From Fidelibacterota bacterium (GTDB taxonomy: Bacteria > Marinisomatota > SORT01), in NCBI GenBank assembly GCA_022563775.1, contig JADFMS010000008.1:1-39337 (forward strand): a stretch of 39,337 bases of DNA, written 5' to 3'. Every line of letters begins with the position of its first letter. Position 1 is the stretch's first letter. Of this stretch, positions 18,066 to 26,321 are shown piece by piece. Below the pieces are notes generated by a model. It was not told the origin of the DNA. It did not search any database and was given only the letters and a program-made list of their open reading frames with translations. A program made the position numbers and the translations under genes.

Positions 18066-18096
18066 ACAAAAAAGCCAAGCTTTAGAAGCCGGCTTC
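18066..18096 (-). terminator. Rho-independent terminator after the FN3 protein gene
   Basis: On the minus strand the arms AAGCC (18091-18095) and GGCTT (18072-18076) enclose an inner GCTT/AAGC pairing, and the hairpin runs into TTTTTT. It lies 22 bp past the stop of the FN3-like gene and closes the peptidase-FN3 transcription unit. A 12-bp perfect palindrome (18085-18096) overlaps it. Confidence 0.7.
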
Positions 18097-18117
18097 AGAA
18101 GTTAATATTATTTTGAA

Positions 18118-18522
18118 CTACCGAAAGATAGCTTTTATACTTCCCCAAGTTTCTCTCGCGGCGGATAGAGTAGGAGTAACGCTAACTACGGAAGAATATG
18201 TATAGGTTGCATCTTTATCTAATATTTTGATCCGATAGCTATAGGTACGATCCGTAATTTTAGCAAATATTGTATCATCAAGATAGGTATAATGACTGTT
18301 AGAGCCTTTAGGCGTATTATTCCCTATATACACGAAATCTCCACCAGATGCACTTCGTTCTATTTGGTACTCCAACAAATTTATTTCCAGCTCGGAATCC
18401 CACTCTAACCGTATACTGTTATCAATGGGGTATGCCTCAAAATTCACCAGGATTGAGCCGCCCAACAGTGCAATGTTCAAAAGGGCAACACTGAATAGTG
18501 TCAGTATTATTTTATTTTTCAT
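18118..18522 (-). CDS. Small exported protein with one fibronectin type III-like domain
   Basis: From the ATG at 18522 this gives 134 residues: a clean signal peptide (MKNKIILTLFSVALLNIALL) and one FN3-like domain (FEAYPIDNSIRLEWDSELEINLLEYQIERS through TYSYRIKILDKDATYTYS, in segments). The frame is open further up to an ATG at 18549 and a TTG at 18597; the TTG has no ribosome binding site and would spoil the signal peptide, while 18549 remains possible. It ends in TWGSIKAIFR, a short basic aromatic tail rather than the PNPFNP-type sorting domain. It lies just behind the M28 peptidase gene, so it is probably co-transcribed and may bind or assist it; that link is inference. Confidence 0.65.
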   Translation of the reverse strand: MKNKIILTLFSVALLNIALLGGSILVNFEAYPIDNSIRLEWDSELEINLLEYQIERSASGGDFVYIGNNTPKGSNSHYTYLDDTIFAKITDRTYSYRIKILDKDATYTYSSVVSVTPTLSAARETWGSIKAIFR

Positions 18523-18612
18523 CAAGAATCCGGCATATCGGTGTCTCATTACATTCCATTTTAGCGAAAAATATTTACTTGTCAAGCAATTTTTCAAATT
18601 ATTTGAATCTAA

Positions 18613-21297
18613 TCAACGTAATAAAACCAATTTCCTTACAGCGCTAAGAGGATCCTTTTTGTTATTAATGTTCTCAGAACTATATATCACTTTCATTAAA
18701 TATATTCCGCTTACAGAATCTTTTCCATTCTCTGACTTGCCGTCCCATGAAATTTCGTTTCTGCCTGATTCCAACCCCGTAACCTCCCACTGACGGATAT
18801 TTCTCCCAAGCAGGTCAAATATAGTGATCGTCAAATCACCCGCTCTTGATATGTCAAAAGGAATCTTTACGCTTGGATTGAAAGGATTCGGGTAGGGATT
18901 TCCCAATACGAAGCTGTTAGGAATTGTTGTGAGCGCTTTTTCTTCATCAACGGAGACAAACAGTTCATTAAGAAATTCCAATGAAGTCCGCATCGTAGCT
19001 TTTGCATCCTCTTCGTTCATATAGTAAAGAGGAATATCCAATAAAACATAGGAGTAATCTGTTCCCGAGTACCGTGTAGCAACAGGTTTACCATGGAGCT
19101 CAGAGTCGCTTCCCAAGGAGGAATTATAAGTATAAATTATCTCTACCGAATTATTCAATAACGGTTCTACGAATGCATCCATTACAAGAAGGTGATTGTT
19201 AAAAATAGTTATCTTAACGCTGTCAAGTCTCATGTCCTGATAATCTGCATGTGCCGAAAGAGGATTAATAAAATCAGCATCAATTGGTTCGGAAGTCAGT
19301 ATGCTATCTATGTGAAAAAGATTAAATATACTGCTCTCATCAAAACTCTTGGAACCGCCTATCTGGTCGCTCAATGATTTTGATAACTCCCAACCGGAGA
19401 GTAAAATTTTGCCTCCTGCGTTGAGGTATTTAATATAAGAAACATCATCATTTTTTAACGATGATCCCTGAGCATCCGAATGGATGATGACCGTGGAATA
19501 GGGCACCAGATCAGCGTCTGATAATTTATTTGACAAAGAATTATTTTCGGCTATATCCCAATTGCTCGTTATAACAAATCCCTCTGTAATCCGTTCATAA
19601 AAAAGATCCACATCTTCATCAGTCGGTCGTAGAATAGCGCCATTACCGTTTTTACTACCATCTATTACCAGTATACCACTGTCAAATGAAGCTTTCCTTC
19701 CTTTAAGCGCTTCGGTCGATTCGCTTATAAATCCATCACCGTCGACTGCTCCTATTCGATAAAAATATAATTTACCTGGTAAAGCATCAGTGTCGATATA
19801 GTTATTATCCGGGTGCGGTGAAAGTGTCTGAGAAATAAAAAGGATAGAGCCGCTATCCGCCCTGAAAATAAAATATCCTACAATATCCAACTCGCTGTTG
19901 GATCGCCAAGATAGGGTTGGACCGGAAACCGTAGATGTTATGTCAAATGCTAAAGGGGTAATCGGAGTCTCTGAGGGAGTCGCAGCCTTTTCAGGAGAAA
20001 AGACACTTTCATTTCCCACGGTGTCATATGCGGATATGCTAAAATATACTTCCTCTCCGGAAGTCAATCCTGTGACGATTGCCGAATCAACGTTTCCCAC
20101 ATCAATTATATCAAAGTAGAATGTATCAACAGTCCGCCGCATTGCAACTCTATAGCCGGCAAAATCAGGCTCACTGTTTGAAGCGTCCCAATCAAGTCGC
20201 ACAGACGTACCATCTCCAACTTGTCTTAATCCAATACTTTCAGGACCTATAGGAGCAAGAGCAAGTGTAGCGAACGCAGCGATATTAGATTTTGTGATAT
20301 TTGCAAGGTAGCCCATGTTCATAAACTCAACAAGATCGTATTCATTATGTTGCCGCCCGTTATTGCCCGAACCGTCACCGTTCTCGTTAGGTTCAGTGAA
20401 TCTAACAGCGGGATATCCTTTATTATAGAACGGTACATGATCGCCACTTCTCCCGGGTCTGTCGATACTTCTTATTAGTGTAACGGTAAAGTTAGAATCA
20501 TAAGATTCGGCTTTCAATTTGATATACCTTGTCAGCTGCCGGGACGTTCCTTCGTCGGGTCCGCCTGAAAAATGCCGAACGCGGGAACTGTCTATTATAC
20601 CGTTACTGCCGATAGTGTTTCCTACCACATCGTTCGTCAGCACGCCTGCAATATCCAGATTATTGGCAATGGCGTAATCTGCATAAGCGCTGCTTCCATG
20701 TAATCCTTGATCTTCTCCTGTAACAGGCATCAATAGAAAACTGCTTTCAAATTCGTATTGACTCAGAATTCTGGCTAATTCAATAACTACCGCCGTTCCG
20801 CTGCCGTCATCATTCGCGCCGGGAGCAAATGACACAGCATCACACCCATCTTTCGTGCGACTATCCATGTGACCCATAATCACATACTTCCTGTCAGGAT
20901 ATAAATTACCCTGAATTAGTTCAGTTACATTTCTATGTGAGCCGAAAATACCACAGATAGTCCTGTCAAATATAAAGTAACCGGGGGTTGTGTTGTTTAC
21001 TCCCGGAGCATTTGCCCATGCTTTGAAATTGCTGTGTATCCATCGTCTTGCAGCTCCGATGCCGATGCTGTTAGATGAGGTGTCTGAGTTGGAGTGACGA
21101 GTATAAAAACCTACAAGTGAATCCAGATAAGCCTCCAATGAATCCGGTGAAACGGAGTCTATCATTAATTGGATATCGGGGTTTAAGGGCATACTGCTCG
21201 AAAAACCGAAATGATTATTATCGGCTTGCTGACCAATTGAAAAAGTGGGAAATATGATAATAGAAAACAAAAGAAAAAATTTTATTAGATGATTCAT
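18613..21297 (-). CDS. Secreted M28-family metallopeptidase with T9SS sorting domain
   Basis: An 894-residue exported protein. Residues 1-22 are a signal peptide. Residues about 80-345 are an M28 zinc aminopeptidase-like domain: GHMDSR (His143, Asp145), GANDDGSG (Asp163), the catalytic base in TGEDQGLHGS (Glu195, with Asp196 as ligand in place of the usual Glu), TNDVVG (Asp223) and a late His in RQHNEYD. Two FN3-like domains follow (IGLRQVGDGTSVRLDWDAS; AFDITSTVSGPTLSWRSNS). A region of about 200 residues resembling a ThuA/GATase-like fold comes next (VIDGSKNG, GGKILLSGWELSKSL). The last about 85 residues hold the sorting domain with NPYPNPFNPSVKIPF and a final VRKLVLLR. It is probably released or anchored on the cell surface to digest peptides. 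AAGGA precedes the ATG. Confidence 0.88.
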   Translation of the reverse strand: MNHLIKFFLLFSIIIFPTFSIGQQADNNHFGFSSSMPLNPDIQLMIDSVSPDSLEAYLDSLVGFYTRHSNSDTSSNSIGIGAARRWIHSNFKAWANAPGVNNTTPGYFIFDRTICGIFGSHRNVTELIQGNLYPDRKYVIMGHMDSRTKDGCDAVSFAPGANDDGSGTAVVIELARILSQYEFESSFLLMPVTGEDQGLHGSSAYADYAIANNLDIAGVLTNDVVGNTIGSNGIIDSSRVRHFSGGPDEGTSRQLTRYIKLKAESYDSNFTVTLIRSIDRPGRSGDHVPFYNKGYPAVRFTEPNENGDGSGNNGRQHNEYDLVEFMNMGYLANITKSNIAAFATLALAPIGPESIGLRQVGDGTSVRLDWDASNSEPDFAGYRVAMRRTVDTFYFDIIDVGNVDSAIVTGLTSGEEVYFSISAYDTVGNESVFSPEKAATPSETPITPLAFDITSTVSGPTLSWRSNSELDIVGYFIFRADSGSILFISQTLSPHPDNNYIDTDALPGKLYFYRIGAVDGDGFISESTEALKGRKASFDSGILVIDGSKNGNGAILRPTDEDVDLFYERITEGFVITSNWDIAENNSLSNKLSDADLVPYSTVIIHSDAQGSSLKNDDVSYIKYLNAGGKILLSGWELSKSLSDQIGGSKSFDESSIFNLFHIDSILTSEPIDADFINPLSAHADYQDMRLDSVKITIFNNHLLVMDAFVEPLLNNSVEIIYTYNSSLGSDSELHGKPVATRYSGTDYSYVLLDIPLYYMNEEDAKATMRTSLEFLNELFVSVDEEKALTTIPNSFVLGNPYPNPFNPSVKIPFDISRAGDLTITIFDLLGRNIRQWEVTGLESGRNEISWDGKSENGKDSVSGIYLMKVIYSSENINNKKDPLSAVRKLVLLR

Positions 21298-21429
21298 GAC
21301 GTATCCTTATCTGAGCAGCCGGCTGTGTAATAATTAAAAATAAATATGAATGTAGTAACTTAACACTGATTATGTCACGGCACAACTAAAATTACCTCTT
21401 AGAATAACACAGTCTGAGGCGCCGGTAAA

Positions 21430-21464
21430 AATATAAAGGTCGGTCCCAAGCGGAACCGACCTTT
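21430..21464 (-). terminator. Strong hairpin terminator after the 1033-residue secreted protein gene
   Basis: A perfect 10-bp inverted repeat, AAAGGTCGGT (21435-21444) and ACCGACCTTT (21455-21464), with a 10-nt loop. On the minus strand it is followed by TATATTTTTA. It starts 22 bp past the stop codon at 21486 and separates that gene from the M28 peptidase unit. Confidence 0.85.
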
Positions 21465-21485
21465 ATTTGCTTTATATAGCTCTAG

Positions 21486-24400
21486 CTATTTCATCATGAT
21501 CATCTTACGAACCTGAACAAAGTCTCCTGCCTGAATCCTATACAGGTAGACACCCGAGGCTATAACTTTACCCGTAGATGTCAATCCGTTCCACTTAACG
21601 GTATGATATCCCGCGGCCATCTCACCATTAACGAGTGTGTTGACCAACTCTCCATTTAAGTTATACACATGTAGTCTGACATTTCCGGAAACAGGTAACT
21701 GATAACTTATACTTGTCGTCGGGTTAAATGGATTCGGATAGTTCTGACCGAGCGCAAATTCGTCAGGAATAGCGTTTTTCAAGTTGTCAACGCTTGTTAC
21801 CATCAGTGTATATTCATTGGAAGTATTGCCTTCATTATTGGCAAAATCAGTGGCTGTTACGTAGTACGCATAGGAATTGTCGATGAGAACATTCAAGTCC
21901 ACAAAGGCAATTTCAATGACGTTTACGAGTGCTTCAAACGAACCGCCTGCCGTGACATCTCTTTTATATACCGTGTAGTATTTAGCCTCTTCCTCCGGAA
22001 TTTCAGTCCAGGTGAGAGATACGCCTCCGTTATCTTCAGAACCGCTCAGCGTAGGTGCCGACGGAATCAAGTTATCCACAGAATAGCCTCTGTTTGGCCA
22101 TCCCTGTAGAAATACATCGTCAAATTCCGTATGCGCTATGACAATGTAAGTTGACCACCAGATATCATCCTGGGCAATACTATCGCCTAAAGTTGCCGCT
22201 GGTTTAGAGTATACTCCCCATCCAGCTTCGGGAATTGTCGACATGTGTGTCGGCGCGCCACCCATACCGCGTTCATCAGGTAATCTCCACAGAGAATAGA
22301 ATTCAATGTCTGCAAAGTCGAGGCATGCCCTGGGCCAAGTTACCAGAACCTCTCTACCTTGATCATTAGGCACATCTGTTACCTGCCATACATCGGGATA
22401 ACAAACGCCATCGCTTTCCTCCAGGTAGAAATCAACGTTTACAATATTGCTATCGACCACAACGCTGTCTACCCAATCGGGGAAGAAGCCTATTGCCGAG
22501 GCTACCATTTGATACAATCCACCCGGAACATCGATCCAGTAATCACCTAACGAATCCGTCCTTACACTTGCGCTGAAGAAGTCGTTGAAAACTTCAACGT
22601 TTGCGTCGGGTACGGGTACAGGATCGTCAATGTTAGCATTATATACCGTTCCGTAGATTGTACCGGGTTCTCCCGCATCAAACCGTTCAAGATGGAAATC
22701 TACCCAAACCGTATCAAAGTTCACTAAAACAGAATCGACCCACTCAACTTGGTATCCTTCTGCAAAAGCTGCAACGACATATGTTCCATTTTGCACCGGT
22801 ATCTCATAATAACCGAATTCATCTGTTCCGCGGCAGTTAAAGCTCACTCCTGTGGTATCGCTTTCATCCCCGGCACAAACACCTGCCCACGGAATTGGCT
22901 CAAAGGTATCTGCGTCATATACCGTTCCTTCGATGTATCCTTCCGCTTCAAGTATATAAATATCTATGCTGTCGCTGCCTGAAGGAACGTTGTAATGATC
23001 CTGAACAACATATTGATTTGAAGAAAGGTGACAAACAGAGACACAGTAGCCGCTGTTATACATTACCGTATCGGCAAGACTCGAAACGGGTAGCGAATAA
23101 TAACCATTCCAAAAGGCAGATGAACTATCTTGACTTACCGTCTCTGTGTAGCCCAATTCTGAGTAACCAGCAACTGTAAATTCGCCTGTAGCAACGTTAT
23201 TTAGATATGTCGTTCCTGTAATAGAATCATCATTTGTGAATGCAACCAAATTAACTACCTCTGTGGCACCTGATGCTACAAATACTACTTCGGAAAATGG
23301 TACCAAATAATCGGGGAGTAAATTACTTGGTTCGACATATATATACCACTCTCCTTCGACCACTTCAAAAGAAACAGCGCCGGCTGCGTTTGTTGTATCT
23401 TCAGCGCCTCCACCAAATCCGAAGCTTTCCGCTGAAATTAGCACACCTTCTATCGCAATTCCGTTTTCATCCGACAATGTAACTACTATTGTGGCATCTC
23501 CTGTTACAAATAGGAAATCTACTCCTATTTCGGCGCCGATTACGAAGACTACCTGAGCAGGCGGACTTGGCAATAAACCTCCCGTAACTTCGAACACATC
23601 AACTGCTCCGATCATCCAGTAGCCTGTACCGCTTGCAGGAAGGTTAATAGTATAATTGCCTGATGCATCCGATGTGGTAAGCGCAGCGCCATCCGGTCCG
23701 AAATCGAAACAAGACTCGTCCATACATGATTCTGCCCAAATTAATATATTCTCATGTCCATCAACTGAACCTGAAACAGAAAAGCCTGTGGGAACCGATT
23801 CGATCCAAAGAGCGGCTGTATCAGCATCAGCAGCAGTGGGTCCATCATAAGCCACTAACAGAAAACCGTTATCTCCCAACAGTAGCCAATCGTCCTCGTC
23901 AAAACCGTACGGATACAGTGTTATTTGTATTATTCCGGTAGTAGTATCCTCGTCTTCAAAACCGTTGTCTACGATGAAATTATCGTCATCGTCTTCAAAT
24001 AAAAAGAAATCGCCCGCATCAACCATCTGATTATCATTAGCATCCCAGTATAAATCGACCCAGGCTGTATCTCCTGATAAATTAATTGTTACTTCAAGCG
24101 AATCTCCTACGCTTATAGTATCAGGATTCGATCCATTCAACAGAATAGTAGTCGTTCCCGCGGCAAAGTTAATTGAGCGACTCCTAAGCTTACCGCTAAG
24201 CTTAAGAGTAGATACTTTTTGTGCGTTTTTGAATGGCTTGATGGTTTTTACTTTACGATTTCTAAGTTCTGCCATCTTCGATTCACCTTCGAGCTTCTGA
24301 TGGAGTGCCTTTAAATCCGGAGACATTTCCGAAATAGTCGAACTCGAACGTTCTTGGGATAGGCGGACAAATTTACTCTTGTCCCAGCCGTTTTTCTTAT

Positions 24401-24587
24401 AAAGCTCGAGCCATTTAGCGCTGTCGAACTTAGTGGCCGCTTCAGCTCCTTTTTCCGCCGATTGCTGTATCGGCCCCTTATTGCCGCCGGCTATCGCGCT
24501 GTCTACATTTGTAAACAAAGCCATGGTCATGACCAGCAAGCTCACAACCCAGACTAAGCCGGCTTTATTTGTAACAGTTGACTTCAT
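21486..24587 (-). CDS. Large secreted protein with carboxypeptidase-regulatory-like repeats and T9SS sorting domain
   Basis: A 1033-residue exported protein with a signal peptide (VVSLLVMTMALFTNVDSAIA, about 15-34). There is no catalytic motif I can recognise. It is a string of beta domains. Residues about 145-260 are acidic and Asp-rich (DLYWDANDNQMVDAGDFFLF), perhaps calcium-binding. Several carboxypeptidase-regulatory-like (CarbopepD_reg) repeats follow, clearest at YIEGTVYDADTFEPIPWAGV and TIYGTVYNANIDDPVPVPDA. Then come an FN3-like domain (PSAPTLSGSEDNGGVSLTWTE) and the C-terminal sorting domain LGQNYPNPFNPTTSISYQL ending VRKMIMMK. Likely a surface adhesin or structural protein. AAGGAG precedes the ATG. 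The Crp/Fnr-like palindrome 90 bp upstream suggests regulated expression. Confidence 0.8.
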   Translation of the reverse strand: MKSTVTNKAGLVWVVSLLVMTMALFTNVDSAIAGGNKGPIQQSAEKGAEAATKFDSAKWLELYKKNGWDKSKFVRLSQERSSSTISEMSPDLKALHQKLEGESKMAELRNRKVKTIKPFKNAQKVSTLKLSGKLRSRSINFAAGTTTILLNGSNPDTISVGDSLEVTINLSGDTAWVDLYWDANDNQMVDAGDFFLFEDDDDNFIVDNGFEDEDTTTGIIQITLYPYGFDEDDWLLLGDNGFLLVAYDGPTAADADTAALWIESVPTGFSVSGSVDGHENILIWAESCMDESCFDFGPDGAALTTSDASGNYTINLPASGTGYWMIGAVDVFEVTGGLLPSPPAQVVFVIGAEIGVDFLFVTGDATIVVTLSDENGIAIEGVLISAESFGFGGGAEDTTNAAGAVSFEVVEGEWYIYVEPSNLLPDYLVPFSEVVFVASGATEVVNLVAFTNDDSITGTTYLNNVATGEFTVAGYSELGYTETVSQDSSSAFWNGYYSLPVSSLADTVMYNSGYCVSVCHLSSNQYVVQDHYNVPSGSDSIDIYILEAEGYIEGTVYDADTFEPIPWAGVCAGDESDTTGVSFNCRGTDEFGYYEIPVQNGTYVVAAFAEGYQVEWVDSVLVNFDTVWVDFHLERFDAGEPGTIYGTVYNANIDDPVPVPDANVEVFNDFFSASVRTDSLGDYWIDVPGGLYQMVASAIGFFPDWVDSVVVDSNIVNVDFYLEESDGVCYPDVWQVTDVPNDQGREVLVTWPRACLDFADIEFYSLWRLPDERGMGGAPTHMSTIPEAGWGVYSKPAATLGDSIAQDDIWWSTYIVIAHTEFDDVFLQGWPNRGYSVDNLIPSAPTLSGSEDNGGVSLTWTEIPEEEAKYYTVYKRDVTAGGSFEALVNVIEIAFVDLNVLIDNSYAYYVTATDFANNEGNTSNEYTLMVTSVDNLKNAIPDEFALGQNYPNPFNPTTSISYQLPVSGNVRLHVYNLNGELVNTLVNGEMAAGYHTVKWNGLTSTGKVIASGVYLYRIQAGDFVQVRKMIMMK

Positions 24588-25055
24588 TTGTCACTCCTTT
24601 TTGTTTGACTTTTTGTTTATTCTTTATAGTATGAAACAATATCATTACTTCTTTTAATAGGTAAAAGTTCCGTAATTTTGTGACATAGCTCACAAACTCG
24701 GGCGAATATACGTATCCGCCTGCCTTTCCCTCCGAATTAGTATAAAAAGTAGACCCTTAATCTTCCACCTTCACTCCCCATAAAAACATATGTATATTTC
24801 TATCGCTTGAGACCGCTCAAACTTTAATTTACGTGTTCTAAATGACTTACAAACTCCGTGCCAGTAAAGGAAATATGATTGATTTCAGTGTATGCAAAGC
24901 ATTCGATGAATTTTGTTATCGGATTAGTTGCTGATAGTTGCATATATCGGCAAGGAACCGCCACCCCCCTTTCAATTTTAACTAACTTTAAAAGAAGGAA
25001 TAAATTATGTTGCTAATTGCATAAATACGACGATAAACAACAATATTTGCAACTA
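24588..25055. other. Intergenic region upstream of the 1033-residue protein gene
   Basis: 468 bp between two minus-strand genes. It holds the ribosome binding site AAGGAG, a possible -10 (TACTAT on the minus strand, 24626-24631) and the Crp/Fnr-like operator at 24677-24696. The part from 24720 to 25055 has a weak TTGAG/CTCAA hairpin near 24809 and a C6 run near 24965. I see no gene, tRNA or clear terminator for the SIS-domain gene. Confidence 0.5.
24677..24696. promoter_or_regulatory. Crp/Fnr-family operator-like palindrome
   Basis: TTTGTGA-CATAGC-TCACAAA: two perfect 7-bp arms around 6 bp, with TGTGA-N6-TCACA identical to the classic CRP core. It lies 90 bp before the ATG of the 1033-residue secreted protein gene. 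With a possible -10 at 24626-24631 its centre would be some 65-70 bp upstream of the start, a class I activator position. The regulator is not in the window; Crp/Fnr-family binding is inferred from the core match. Confidence 0.55.
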
Positions 25056-25595
25056 TTAAACCTGAGAAGCGATGATTCGATCGACCATCGCAAGAAGCCA
25101 AACATGATGTGTCATCTCTACAATATTATATTCGCTGTTATCTACCCAAAAATTCAGATCGCCGAGAGCTCTCAAAGGATTATCCGCCTTAAATCCGCTG
25201 AATGTTATCACTTTCATCTCTCTCTCCTTAGCGCTCTTACCGGCGTTGACAACATTCAGAGATGTTCCGCTGCTGGATATCAATACAACCAGATCTTTCG
25301 GATCAGCGTAAAATTCTATCGATTTTTTAATCCATTCTTCATAACCATAATCATTGGCAAAACAAGTTATAAGATCAGATTCGTTAAAATTAATTGATCT
25401 GATTCCGGCGTTTTTAGTGAGGTCGACAGCAACATGGCTCGCCATGGCAGCGCTGCCTCCATTTCCGCAAAAAATAACTTTTCCACCGGCAGCAGATGTA
25501 TCTTTCAATAGATCAACTGCCCCGTCAAGCATTCTGCTATCTACATTATTAAGATTTTCATAAACAGTTTTGAAATATTCATCGTAAAATGCCAT
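25056..25595 (-). CDS. SIS-domain phosphosugar isomerase, GmhA-like
   Basis: A 179-residue cytoplasmic protein with one SIS domain. IFCGNGGSAAMASHVAVDL (41-59) and VVLISSSGTSLNVVNA form the phosphosugar-binding loops, and the C-terminal helix EMTHHVWLLAMVDRI holds the paired histidines seen in GmhA. GmhA converts sedoheptulose 7-phosphate to D-glycero-D-manno-heptose 7-phosphate for the lipopolysaccharide core, and the length (about 180-195 in the family) fits. Related SIS proteins such as DiaA share the loop, so the substrate is likely but unproven. No other heptose genes are adjacent. Confidence 0.75.
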   Translation of the reverse strand: MAFYDEYFKTVYENLNNVDSRMLDGAVDLLKDTSAAGGKVIFCGNGGSAAMASHVAVDLTKNAGIRSINFNESDLITCFANDYGYEEWIKKSIEFYADPKDLVVLISSSGTSLNVVNAGKSAKEREMKVITFSGFKADNPLRALGDLNFWVDNSEYNIVEMTHHVWLLAMVDRIIASQV

Positions 25596-25709
25596 TCTTT
25601 AAATCTCTCTGATGTTGCGGATTACCTGTTAAATTTACCCGTCTCAAAGTTATTGTTTTAAAAGTAATAGTCAAACTTAATCCAATTCACATTCCGCCTA
25701 ATCTTTTGC

Positions 25710-25738
25710 TTGACACCTGCTCGCACCCAATCTATATT
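25710..25738 (+). promoter_or_regulatory. Sigma-70-type promoter for the small membrane protein and tRNA-Asp
   Basis: TTGACA (25710-25715), a 17-bp spacer, TATATT (25733-25738). Transcription would start near 25745, only about 9 nt before the ATG at 25754, so the small gene has an extremely short leader. The same transcript would continue into tRNA-Asp at 26023. Confidence 0.7.
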
Positions 25739-25753
25739 AGCAGCGGTTTAGAA

Positions 25754-26005
25754 ATGGTAAAGAGAAATAAAGCGTCAAAAAGAATAATGGGTGGAGATAT
25801 TCCTTACGGCAGAAGGAACTATCAACTGTTTTTCGGTGGATTGGCATTCATTATTATCGGCTATGTTCTGATGTGGAATTCGGAGGTTTACAGTCAGCAG
25901 GCTTTGACTGTTTCGATTCTTTTCCTGGCTGTGGGATATTTAATCTTGATTCCACTTGCCATCATCCTCAAAGAGAAGAAAAATTCTCAAAGTGAGGCAA
26001 CATAA
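25754..26005 (+). CDS. Small two-helix membrane protein, DUF3098-like
   Basis: From ATG 25754 the product has 83 residues: a basic N terminus (MVKRNKASKRIMGGDIPYGRRNYQ), then two membrane helices (LFFGGLAFIIIGYVLMW; LTVSILFLAVGYLILIPLAII) and a charged tail. The GRRNYQLFFGGLAFIIIGYVLM pattern (cut here to its core) resembles DUF3098-family proteins of Bacteroidetes, whose function is unknown. The frame is open upstream to a TTG at 25706, but that would place the promoter inside the coding region, so I reject it. No Shine-Dalgarno sequence is visible and the predicted leader is about 9 nt. The tRNA-Asp gene follows after 17 bp. Confidence 0.65.
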   Translation: MVKRNKASKRIMGGDIPYGRRNYQLFFGGLAFIIIGYVLMWNSEVYSQQALTVSILFLAVGYLILIPLAIILKEKKNSQSEAT

Positions 26006-26022
26006 TCTAAACCCGCTCCAAT

Positions 26023-26096
26023 GGGGTCGTAGTTCAATTGGTTAGAGCACCGGCCTGTCACGCCGGAAGTTGCGAGTTCGAGTCTCGTCGACCCCG
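26023..26096 (+). tRNA. tRNA-Asp (anticodon GTC)
   Basis: 74 nt without encoded CCA. Acceptor stem GGGGTCG pairs with CGACCCC and the discriminator base is G. The D loop contains AGTTCAATTGGTTAGAGC. The anticodon stem-loop is CCGGC-CTGTCAC-GCCGG with anticodon GTC, and the T arm is GCGAG-TTCGAGT-CTCGT. All stems pair perfectly. The last 16 bases are the start of the 45-bp tandem repeat that follows. Confidence 0.97.
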
Positions 26097-26271
26097 CTCT
26101 GAAGTTGTCCCGGACAAGATCGGGAAGTCTCGTCGACCCCGCTCTGAAGTTGTCCCGGACAAGATCGGGAAGTCTCGTCGGTCCCGCTCTGAAGTTGTCC
26201 CGGACAAGATCGGGAAGTCTCGTCGACCCCGCTCTGAAGTTGTCCCGGACAAGACCGGGAAGTCTCGTCGG
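26081..26271 (+). repeat. Four 45-bp tandem units repeating the tRNA-Asp 3' end
   Basis: Units start at 26081, 26126, 26171 and 26216, with an 11-bp partial fifth at 26261. Each begins with AGTCTCGTCG plus ACCCCG, the final 16 bases of tRNA-Asp, followed by 29 bp containing TTGTCC-C-GGACAA and TCCCG/CGGGA inverted repeats. Units 1 and 2 are identical. Unit 3 has GTCCCG instead of ACCCCG, and unit 4 has a T-to-C change in AAGACCGGGA. The first unit's tRNA part is the real tRNA end. There are no spacers, so this is not CRISPR. Because 45 is a multiple of 3, long meaningless frames stay open across it on both strands. Confidence 0.95.
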
Positions 26272-26321
26272 CTTGCCAGAATCTTGTATGAACTTAAGGC
26301 GTCCCTCTTCTCGAGGATAAT

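Noticed and set aside
25706..25753. TTG start giving 16 extra residues on the small membrane protein
   Set aside because: It would place the TTGACA/TATATT promoter inside the coding region.
26081..26271. Possible CRISPR array
   Set aside because: Units are directly joined without unique spacers and derive from the tRNA end; no cas gene is nearby.
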